Origin: Alphaproteobacteria bacterium
GTDB taxonomy: Bacteria; Pseudomonadota; Alphaproteobacteria; CAAHEQ01; UBA3637
Assembly (NCBI GenBank): GCA_015062245.1
Contig: SUVA01000013.1
Coordinates: 1-32,092, forward strand
Direction of reading: 5' to 3'
DNA length: 32,092 nucleotides
A program made the translations under genes and the position numbers. This document shows positions 1-4,671 of the stretch, one piece after another. The number at the start of each line of letters is the position of its first letter. Position 1 is the stretch's first letter. Below the pieces are notes generated by a model. It was not told the origin of the DNA, did not search any database, and was given only the letters and a program-made list of their open reading frames with translations.

Positions 1-159
1 GGGCTTTTTTTTAAATGCGTATCACAAGTGGGAGAGGACTCACGGGGGCAACGTGAAGTCCGAGCCGAAAGGCGAAAGGGGCCCATTGGAACAATGGGAA
101 TTTACATTCTCACCTGCGGCACCATGTTTTAAAGCCCTCAAAAAAATGAGGGCTTTTTT
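1..159 (+). ncRNA. Candidate structured RNA, copy A (left end cut by window)
   Basis: Positions 1-127 are identical, base for base, to 941-1067. The segment folds on paper into a closing helix (GTGGGA at about 28 with TCTCAC at about 108) around three hairpins: GGACT/CACG with CGTG/AGTCC (about 36-61), a GCC-GAAA-GGC tetraloop hairpin (about 64-73) and CCCATTG-GAA-CAATGGG (82-98). A Rho-independent terminator follows directly. The T tract at its start is the tail of an upstream terminator in copy B, so it looks like an independent transcript of about 150 nt. I do not recognise the family. The strand is inferred from the terminator T tracts. It lies in the intergenic block below a minus-strand gene and could also act as a recombination or recognition structure rather than an RNA. 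Confidence 0.45.
133..159 (+). terminator. Rho-independent terminator after structured RNA copy A
   Basis: AGCCCTCA pairs with TGAGGGCT across a short A-rich loop and is followed by six T. The stem is preceded by A residues, so it could also end minus-strand transcription coming from the gene at 222-797. Confidence 0.75.
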
Positions 160-183
160 ACTTTGTTTATATACCTTTTCGCG

Positions 184-235
184 AGTCCGATAGTCCGATT
201 GTAGAAAATTGCAAAAATTCCTCAATTATCGGACT
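184..235. repeat. Boundary palindrome of intergenic block 0
   Basis: AGTCCGATA at 184 and TTATCGGACT at 226-235 form the arms of an imperfect palindrome. The left arm carries an extra partial copy of the motif (a second GTCCGATTG), so one arm would have bulged bases when folded, as in integron attC sites. The same design recurs at 1123-1174, 1939-1990 and, interrupted, at 3524-3664. The stop codon of the gene at 222-797 lies just inside it. Confidence 0.6.
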
Positions 236-797
236 CTTTTTCAATATATTTTGACAAATGTTGATTTCCACTATTATCAAAATCTACAACCAAAGATCGC
301 TTCCCTGATTCATAATCATAATAAAAAATCCTTTTTTTCTTACCATTTTCAAATTCAATTTCTGATTCTAATGGGAAAACACCTCTTTCATAGTCATATC
401 GCTTCCAAATTCCAATTTTTTTACCATTTTTATATTCACCGATTTCTATGGGCCTATCCAAGTAGTCATAGTGCCCCCATTCACCATCTAATTTAAAATT
501 TAAATAATTTTCTTTCATATAACTATCTGAAAATTGTATAATCAAAGGGCCATTCTTAACTGATTTAAGACGACAATAATAACCAAATTCAACCATTTCT
601 TCAAAACCATCGTTTGTCATATACCTATCGCTACAAATTTCTGAACATTTTGACCTTGGATTCATAAAAATAGGTCTTTCATCTGAACATAAATAGCACT
701 CACCATCAACATAAAATGGACAGAAGATTTGTTTAATAGTGTAAAGTAAAATTCCACCAAACAGAACAATGCTAGAATATAATAAACCCTTCTTCAT
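222..797 (-). CDS. Membrane-anchored MORN-like repeat protein, hypothetical
   Basis: A 191-residue protein of unknown function. Residues about 4-24 form a hydrophobic helix after MKK, giving a signal anchor or uncleaved signal peptide. A Cys-rich stretch follows. The C-terminal half has MORN_2-like segments of the form G-x-Y-x-N-G-K-K-I-G-x-W-K-x-Y, a class seen in YwqK-like proteins, so an extracytoplasmic location is likely. I chose the ATG at 797 because a GGGGGA ribosome site lies just upstream; a longer frame from a TTG at 836 has none. The gene ends with codons for Glu-Ser-Asp-Asn and a TGA within the repeated boundary motif, so its 3' end comes from the repeat. It sits in a cassette-like array with unrelated neighbours. 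MORN-like proteins of this type can act as immunity partners, but no toxin is adjacent. Confidence 0.7.
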   Translation of the reverse strand: MKKGLLYSSIVLFGGILLYTIKQIFCPFYVDGECYLCSDERPIFMNPRSKCSEICSDRYMTNDGFEEMVEFGYYCRLKSVKNGPLIIQFSDSYMKENYLNFKLDGEWGHYDYLDRPIEIGEYKNGKKIGIWKRYDYERGVFPLESEIEFENGKKKRIFYYDYESGKRSLVVDFDNSGNQHLSKYIEKESDN

Positions 798-927
798 ATA
801 TCCCCCTTTTTCTTTTGATAATAACAAAAAGTGCAATTAATTACAACTTTATTTTTTGTAATTTATCTTTCAAATCTTCTGATATTTGAGTCCGATAAGT
901 GCAAAGTAGCCCGCACCATTTAAAAAG

Positions 928-952
928 AGCCCCATTTTTGGGGCTTTTTTTT
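928..952 (+). terminator. Rho-independent terminator within block 1
   Basis: AGCCCC pairs with GGGGCT across ATTTTT, followed by a run of eight T. It lies immediately before structured RNA copy B, separating it from anything upstream on the plus strand. Confidence 0.75.
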
Positions 953-1098
953 AAATGCGTATCACAAGTGGGAGAGGACTCACGGGGGCAACGTGAAGTC
1001 CGAGCCGAAAGGCGAAAGGGGCCCATTGGAACAATGGGAATTTACATTCTCACCTGCGGCACCATGTATTATAACCCTCTTCTAAATGAGGGCTTTTT
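953..1098 (+). ncRNA. Candidate structured RNA, copy B
   Basis: Second copy of the element at 1-127, with the same three hairpins and closing helix. Identity runs from 941 to 1067 and then breaks at the terminator, which here is a different CCCTC/GAGGG hairpin (1075-1092) followed by T-rich sequence. Keeping a terminator despite divergence around it suggests that a defined 3' end matters. No -10/-35 pair is obvious inside the preceding terminator tail, so a start site is not evident. No known riboswitch or ribozyme consensus was matched. Confidence 0.45.
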
Positions 1099-1164
1099 CT
1101 TTTAACCGCAAGCGTTTCGCCAAGTCCGATAATTGAGCTTTCAAAAAATAACAAAAAATGCAGA

Positions 1165-1758
1165 TTATCGGACTTTTTTCTTTCGCTGTTGCGCCCATTC
1201 AGATTTCAATTTGGAATAGATGGCAGTGCTCCTGATAGCTTTACCAGAGGCTGATAAATCATTGTCACGCATAATTCCTTCTAATTGATATCCACATCTT
1301 TCTGCGAGCCTCCTGGACATAACATTACCTTTTTCAGTACAAATTTGAATTCTATTCATGCCACGATTGAAAAATTCAGATTCAAGGGCAAGAATTGCCT
1401 CTGTCATATATCCTTTGCCAGTATATTCTTCCCCCATATAGCAACCAATCTCACCACAAGCTATTTTATAATCAATATCCTTCATATTGATTTGACCAAT
1501 TAATGTCCCATCCTTGAGGTATATATTATAATCAGCTTCTTTCAAATCCTGCCATAATTGACTACTTTTATAGCATTTTCTATAACTTATTTCAGGTGTA
1601 TTCTCCTTCCACGCAAATCCTATCCATTTGCGAAGAAATTTTGTATTACGTTGAATAAGATCTGCGAAAGCATTTGCCATTTCAAAAGTTGCCAATTCCC
1701 TACCACTTAGAATAAGGCGTTTTGTACAAATTTGCTTTTTGAATTTCTGTTGTTTCAT
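1165..1758 (-). CDS. GNAT family N-acetyltransferase (RimJ/RimL-like)
   Basis: A 197-residue cytosolic acetyltransferase that would transfer acetyl from acetyl-CoA to an amine; the substrate is unknown. The N-terminus has the RimJ/RimL-type opening (T-K-R-L-I-L). The acetyl-CoA pyrophosphate loop is visible around residues 132-140 (Tyr-Thr-Gly-Lys-Gly-Tyr-Met-Thr-Glu-Ala), and the later motif Asn-x-x-Ser-x-x-x-Ala-Glu-x-Cys-Gly-Tyr-x-x-Glu-Gly-x-x-Arg is well kept. Length fits the family. The ATG at 1758 follows a purine-rich AAGGGGAAAG site. The TAA stop is formed by the boundary motif TTATCGGACT (1165-1174), so the last codons (Lys-Val-Arg) come from the repeat. GNAT genes are common cargo in integron cassette arrays, which matches the context here but does not prove it. 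Confidence 0.9.
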   Translation of the reverse strand: MKQQKFKKQICTKRLILSGRELATFEMANAFADLIQRNTKFLRKWIGFAWKENTPEISYRKCYKSSQLWQDLKEADYNIYLKDGTLIGQINMKDIDYKIACGEIGCYMGEEYTGKGYMTEAILALESEFFNRGMNRIQICTEKGNVMSRRLAERCGYQLEGIMRDNDLSASGKAIRSTAIYSKLKSEWAQQRKKKVR

Positions 1759-1803
1759 ATCTTTCCCCTTCCCTAAAAAAGTTTAGCAAAACTTTTCACA
1801 GAT

Positions 1804-1990
1804 TACAACTGTATTTTTTGCAATTTCTCCTTCACAACTTTTGATATTTTAGTCCGATAAGCGCAAAGCAGCCCGCACCATGTATTAAAGCCCTCAAGAA
1901 AATGAGGGCTTTTTCTTTTAAGCGCAAGCCTTTCCATGAGTCCGATAGTCCGATTGTAAAAAATCAAGAAAATTTATCCATTATCGGACT
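1804..1990. repeat. Intergenic repeat block 2 (short form)
   Basis: The AT-rich conserved stretch (1804-1850), AGTCCGATAAGCGCAAAG (1851), the GCACCAT word, a terminator with AGCCCTCA/TGAGGGCT arms (1889-1910) and T tract, and the palindrome AGTCCGATA (1939) to TTATCGGACT (1981-1990). The structured RNA of block 1 is absent. The stop codon of the next gene (TAG, 1989-1991 on the minus strand) overlaps the end of the block. Confidence 0.7.
1889..1915. terminator. Rho-independent terminator in block 2
   Basis: An eight-base-pair stem AGCCCTCA/TGAGGGCT with a six-base loop, T-rich on the plus-strand 3' side and A-rich on the other, so it may work in both directions. On the minus strand it lies downstream of the pilin-like gene at 1989-3146. 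Confidence 0.7.
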
Positions 1991-3146
1991 ATTCTATGCA
2001 AAGAGCATAATAATTTTTGCATGCCCAATCATTAAGGGCTGCTGTTCCAAGAGCAGACCATGGCTGAATCGTGAAGATGCGATTTGTCATCCAAAGAGGA
2101 ATACTTTTTGTCCAAAAATTATTACTTGGATTAAAAGTCGAATAAGTATATGAAATTATCTGATTTTCTGAAGGACAATTAAATTGATTGTTCTCCCAAT
2201 AGTGCGAAGGGAAACCTTCAATACAACAAATGCCTTCTTGATCATCTGGACATCCCAAATCAGATGCTGTGATTAAATGCATACCATTTGCTTCACAAAA
2301 ATCAACAGCGCTCCACCAACTCAAGCCACCTGATGAAGCAATGTATTTTCCCGTTGTTTCTGTTTGCTTTGAAATATCTTTACAAGTTCCTGAATCAGGT
2401 TTGGAATTACCACAATCAAATTCACAGTACTGATTATTTTCACAGTTCGTATAATCGGTACATTTATCATCTTCGCATTTACCCGTATCTTCATCGCGTT
2501 CTTTACCAGAAGGACAAGCAGAAACACATTTCTTTTCCCCCGCAACTGTTAAACAACTTTGTCCCGTGAAACAGGTATCACACATATCACTGGCACATTG
2601 TCCATTATTATAAATAAATCCAGCATTGGTACAAGAACTTTTATCAGAAAATTCCCCAGCCACAGCATTGGTACCCATATCATTATTATAAACCATCAAG
2701 AAAGTATTTGTTTCACCACAAGTTGTAATGGGTGTTGTTGGGGCTTCAGTGGTTGACAATCTGCGAATAACAGTATTATCTCCAATCGTATTTAATATAT
2801 TTTGACAAATACCTTTGGAAACACCAGATACCTTTATCCCAAATTGTCCGGCCGGTAAGTTATCAGATTTGTTGGTATAAACTTTTGCATCAAATTCGCC
2901 ATATCCCAAATCATTATTAATAAATTCAGTTATGGTTGGATTTTCATCTCCCATCAATTGAATCTGTGGCACAACCAAAGTCGCCCGTTTTTGAGCTTCA
3001 TGAATAATCGTATTTGCGCGATTTTTATCCATCGCACGACTAAATCCTGCAATACCCATCACGGACAATACCCCTATAATTGCCAATACCCCCAGCATTT
3101 CCACCATTGAGCGACCGGTTTCGTTTGTTTTTCTTAAATTTTGCAT
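1989..3146 (-). CDS. Type IV pilin-like protein with cysteine-rich middle and lectin-like C-terminus
   Basis: About 385 residues. A short basic leader is followed by a prepilin peptidase site, Gly then Arg-Ser-Met-Val-Glu (Glu at mature position +5), and a hydrophobic helix typical of class III signal peptides, so export and assembly by a type IV pilus or type II-like system is likely. The middle (about residues 185-265) is rich in paired cysteines, with EGF-like spacing. The C-terminus has a Trp-Trp-Ser-Ala-x-x-Phe-Cys-x-x-x-Gly-Met-x-Leu stretch and a late Ala-Leu-Cys-Ile end that resemble C-type-lectin-like folds and resemble the protein at 21655-22737. I favour the ATG at 3146: the AAAGGA site is eight bases away, against two for the ATG at 3152. 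Its TAG stop overlaps the boundary motif. A surface adhesin or minor pilin role is inferred. Confidence 0.8.
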   Translation of the reverse strand: MQNLRKTNETGRSMVEMLGVLAIIGVLSVMGIAGFSRAMDKNRANTIIHEAQKRATLVVPQIQLMGDENPTITEFINNDLGYGEFDAKVYTNKSDNLPAGQFGIKVSGVSKGICQNILNTIGDNTVIRRLSTTEAPTTPITTCGETNTFLMVYNNDMGTNAVAGEFSDKSSCTNAGFIYNNGQCASDMCDTCFTGQSCLTVAGEKKCVSACPSGKERDEDTGKCEDDKCTDYTNCENNQYCEFDCGNSKPDSGTCKDISKQTETTGKYIASSGGLSWWSAVDFCEANGMHLITASDLGCPDDQEGICCIEGFPSHYWENNQFNCPSENQIISYTYSTFNPSNNFWTKSIPLWMTNRIFTIQPWSALGTAALNDWACKNYYALCIE

Positions 3147-3152
3147 TTTCAT

Positions 3153-3383
3153 TTTCCTTTCACTTTTTTTGTTGACAGTTAGTTAAACGAATAAACCCCA
3201 CTGTATAGCACATACAGTGGGTCGGTTGTGCCAAGGCACAACTTAATATTCAAAATTACATGTGTGTGTGTGTGTGTACAAGGTCCATTTATTTATACCT
3301 TTACCGTGGTTTAAATTCATTTTTTAGAGCCTCCTTCACTCCCCACTTATCCCCATACTAGCCAACTTTTCACCCTTTGTCAA
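3153..3383 (-). promoter_or_regulatory. Promoter and long leader of the pilin-like gene
   Basis: Read on the minus strand, TTGACA (3383-3378) and TAGTAT (3360-3355) are 17 bases apart. Transcription from there would give an untranslated leader of about 200 nt. The leader holds an alternating CA tract (3262-3278), a hairpin GTTGTGCC/GGCACAAC (about 3225-3242) and a strong hairpin CCCACTGTAT/ATACAGTGGG (about 3198-3222), then the AAAGGA ribosome site (3160-3155). The long, hairpin-rich leader suggests post-transcriptional control. Confidence 0.6.
3262..3278. repeat. (TG)8 dinucleotide repeat
   Basis: Seventeen bases of perfect TG alternation in the leader of the pilin-like gene, the only dinucleotide tract of this length noticed in the window. 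It lies between the predicted promoter and the ribosome site, not in coding sequence. Confidence 0.9.
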
Positions 3384-3473
3384 GCGACTTAATCAATTTT
3401 TTTTGCAATTTTTTCATCAAATCTTCTGATATTTGAGTCCGATGATTGCAAAGCACCCTGCACCATGTATTAA

Positions 3474-3498
3474 AGCCCTCAACAAAATGAGGGCTTTT
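3474..3498. terminator. Rho-independent terminator in block 3
   Basis: AGCCCTCA pairs with TGAGGGCT across a six-base A-rich loop, followed by TTTTA. Same module as in blocks 0 and 2. Confidence 0.65.
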
Positions 3499-3528
3499 AC
3501 TTTTATTTGCAAGCATTTCGCCGAGTCC

Positions 3529-3624
3529 GGTGGCAAGGGACGCATTTGTGTCCCGCAGACAGGACGCCGTAGGCGGTCCCGAACAAAGCGAGGGATAAAT
3601 TGTGCGTCAGCCAATTTACATACA
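3529..3624. other. Hairpin-rich insertion inside block 3
   Basis: Relative to blocks 0 and 2, where AGTCCGATA runs straight into GTCCGATTG, block 3 has about 95 extra bases between the two halves. The insert contains hairpins GGGAC/GTCCC (3537-3554), GGAC-GCC-GTA-GGC-G-GTCC (3562-3579) and AAATTG/CAATTT (about 3597-3616), and is GC-richer than its surroundings. It has no open frame of note and no obvious target duplication. I do not recognise it. Confidence 0.5.
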
Positions 3625-3681
3625 CCGATTGTTAAAAACAGGAAAATTCGCCAATTATCGGACTCCAACAGATCAAGAACA

Positions 3682-3710
3682 TTGACAATTAAGACCTTTT
3701 ATGCTATAAT
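3682..3710 (+). promoter_or_regulatory. Promoter of the ankyrin gene
   Basis: Perfect sigma70 match: TTGACA (3682-3687), 17-base spacer, TATAAT (3705-3710). It lies just downstream of block 3, so this gene carries its own promoter. Confidence 0.85.
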
Positions 3711-3746
3711 TCAACTGCATTTAAAATTTAAACAAAAGGAAAAGTT

Positions 3747-4376
3747 ATGAGTAATGAAGAATGGCGTCAACCTTGGTATTTGCTGATAAAAAAGAGCGGC
3801 CACCCGCAAACAATAATCCCGCCTAAACCGGATGCGAAACTTGTCTCCTTTGATCCGCATGAATATGATAAGCATTATTATACCCTTCAACAGATTGACT
3901 CCGATTTGTTGATTGCTATTGATAATGATGATGTTGTATCGGTAGAAAGAGCCCTAAAGAAAGATAAAATTGATGTTAATACGCCCTATATGATTCCTTC
4001 CTGGGAGGTTCCGGATGGCTACACTCCACAACTTCAAACATTTTTGCATCGAGCTTTATGGGAACATTCCGAAAATGTCTTTAAATTTTTATTGGATAAT
4101 GGGGCAAACCCACGTATCCAAGGACATTGTGATGATACAGTTATAAGCAATGTGTTTGACAATCGTCGTAAAGAAGAAGATTTCCTTAAATTTGGAAAAA
4201 TGTTAGTTGATGCTGGCATGACCATGAAAGAAATACGACGAGAAGCAGAGTATAAAGATGATAAGTCGGCCGTTTCAAAACTTATGAAGTATGCAGAGGC
4301 AAAAAGAAAACCTCAATCAATATCCAAAAAGAGAACTGTTATTCGTACAGCAAGAAATATCCGAATTAAAGATTAA
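3747..4376 (+). CDS. Ankyrin-repeat protein
   Basis: A 209-residue protein without a signal peptide or membrane helix. Residues about 50-75 and 92-118 look like ankyrin repeats; the clearest reads Thr-x-Leu-His-x-Ala-Leu-Trp-Glu followed by Phe-Leu-Leu-Asp-Asn-Gly-Ala-Asn-Pro. The C-terminus is basic (Lys/Arg-rich from about 180). Ankyrin repeats bind other proteins; the partner is unknown. The start has a good AAAGGAAAAG site seven bases upstream and its own consensus promoter. It is the only gene of the left array on the plus strand, although the flanking boundary motifs keep their usual left and right order, as if the gene had been inserted or inverted between them. The function may be cytosolic scaffolding or host interaction; neither is shown. 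Confidence 0.75.
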   Translation: MSNEEWRQPWYLLIKKSGHPQTIIPPKPDAKLVSFDPHEYDKHYYTLQQIDSDLLIAIDNDDVVSVERALKKDKIDVNTPYMIPSWEVPDGYTPQLQTFLHRALWEHSENVFKFLLDNGANPRIQGHCDDTVISNVFDNRRKEEDFLKFGKMLVDAGMTMKEIRREAEYKDDKSAVSKLMKYAEAKRKPQSISKKRTVIRTARNIRIKD

Positions 4377-4412
4377 GCAATTTTTCCGTAATTTGAGTCC
4401 GATAAGCGCAAA
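4377..4412. repeat. Half block at the right end of the array
   Basis: Contains a GCAATTTTT-like stretch and AGTCCGATAAGCGCAAAG (4396-4413) as at 889 and 1851, but the terminator and palindrome that should follow are missing. The sequence becomes unrelated (ATGATGGCGG). This marks the right edge of the repeat array. Confidence 0.6.
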
Positions 4413-4459
4413 GATGATGGCGGATAGAAAAGATAAAAATTAAAATTAAAAAAAATCTA

Positions 4460-4488
4460 TTGACAAATAAAAACAAAAATCATATAAT
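4460..4488 (+). promoter_or_regulatory. Consensus promoter of the leader RNA / 4672 operon
   Basis: TTGACA (4460-4465), 17-base spacer, TATAAT (4483-4488). The predicted start of transcription is about 4495. Confidence 0.9.
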
Positions 4489-4494
4489 CCCACC

Positions 4495-4644
4495 ATCATG
4501 ACAAAAAACGTAAACTTGTTGGGCTTTTATTATACTTCTTTGTGGTTCTTGTTTAACACAAAGAAGAGCTTTTTGTTGTGATTTTAATTAAGTAAATTTA
4601 AATAAAAAACGGTAAAAGGCTCTTTCAAATTGAAAGAGTTTTTT
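4495..4644 (+). promoter_or_regulatory. Attenuator-like leader RNA
   Basis: Between the promoter and the gene at 4672 lie a 10-bp hairpin CTTCTTTGTG/CACAAAGAAG (4535-4566) and a Rho-independent terminator CTCTTTC/GAAAGAG followed by six T (4620-4644). The strand AAGAGC (4564-4569), which overlaps the first hairpin, can pair instead with GCTCTT (4619-4624) and would break the terminator. This is the standard shape of a transcription attenuator. It could also be a stand-alone small RNA ending at the terminator. The signal is unknown. Confidence 0.55.
4498..4581 (+). CDS. Possible 27-residue leader peptide
   Basis: An ATG at 4498 opens a 27-codon frame ending TGA at 4581. The peptide is rich in Leu, Phe, Tyr and Trp, and its second half spans the first leader hairpin. 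The ATG is only about three bases from the predicted transcript start, so translation would have to be leaderless; there is no ribosome site. It may be chance. It is listed because it sits exactly where an attenuator peptide would. Confidence 0.25.
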   Translation: MTKNVNLLGFYYTSLWFLFNTKKSFLL

Positions 4645-4671
4645 GTATATGAAAGGAAAAATAATAAAAAA

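Larger units (their letters stand above)
841..1174. repeat. Intergenic repeat block 1
   Basis: This is the fullest copy of the block family. It has, in order: an AT-rich stretch conserved upstream of each minus-strand gene (841-888), AGTCCGATAAG (889), a GTGCAAAG stretch, a GCACCAT word and terminator (928-952), the structured RNA (953-1067), a second GCACCAT word with terminator (1075-1098), and a palindrome AGTCCGATAATTG (1123) to TTATCGGACT (1165-1174). The GCACCAT-plus-terminator module therefore occurs twice here and once in blocks 2 and 3. Compared with block 2 (1804-1990), this block has gained, or block 2 has lost, the structured RNA module. Confidence 0.7.
3402..3664. repeat. Intergenic repeat block 3 (with insertion)
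   Basis: The AT-rich conserved stretch, AGTCCGATGA (3436, one base off the usual core), the GCACCAT word, the terminator (3474-3498), then a palindrome arm starting at 3524 and ending with TTATCGGACT (3655-3664). The left arm of the palindrome is split by an insertion of about 95 bp (about 3529-3624). The block separates a minus-strand gene from the plus-strand ankyrin gene. Confidence 0.65.

Noticed and set aside
28-127. Structured RNA as a glycine riboswitch, tmRNA piece, RNase P fragment or tRNA
   Set aside because: Some words are similar (GCACCA ends, AAGTCCG, CTTATCGG), but there is no T-arm GGTTCGA, no glycine aptamer core and no acceptor-stem partner for the GCACCA end.
40-225. Minus-strand open frame of 61 codons, and similar frames at 841-1026, 899-1105, 3417-3668 and 3433-3750
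   Set aside because: They run through terminators and the intergenic repeat blocks, lack ribosome sites, and recur only because the blocks recur. Treated as non-coding, apart from the possible relic peptide tail noted as a finding.
184-4412. Classical integron attC sites
   Set aside because: No GTTRRRY/RYYYAAC core pair is placed as required and no integrase is in the window, so only an integron-like interpretation is offered.
1-4412. CRISPR array
   Set aside because: Repeats are long, irregularly spaced and separated by genes; there are no short regular spacers and no cas genes.
4630-4671. TTG start adding 14 codons to the 4672 gene
   Set aside because: That region is the 3' half of a terminator hairpin and its T tract; the ATG at 4672 has a proper ribosome site.
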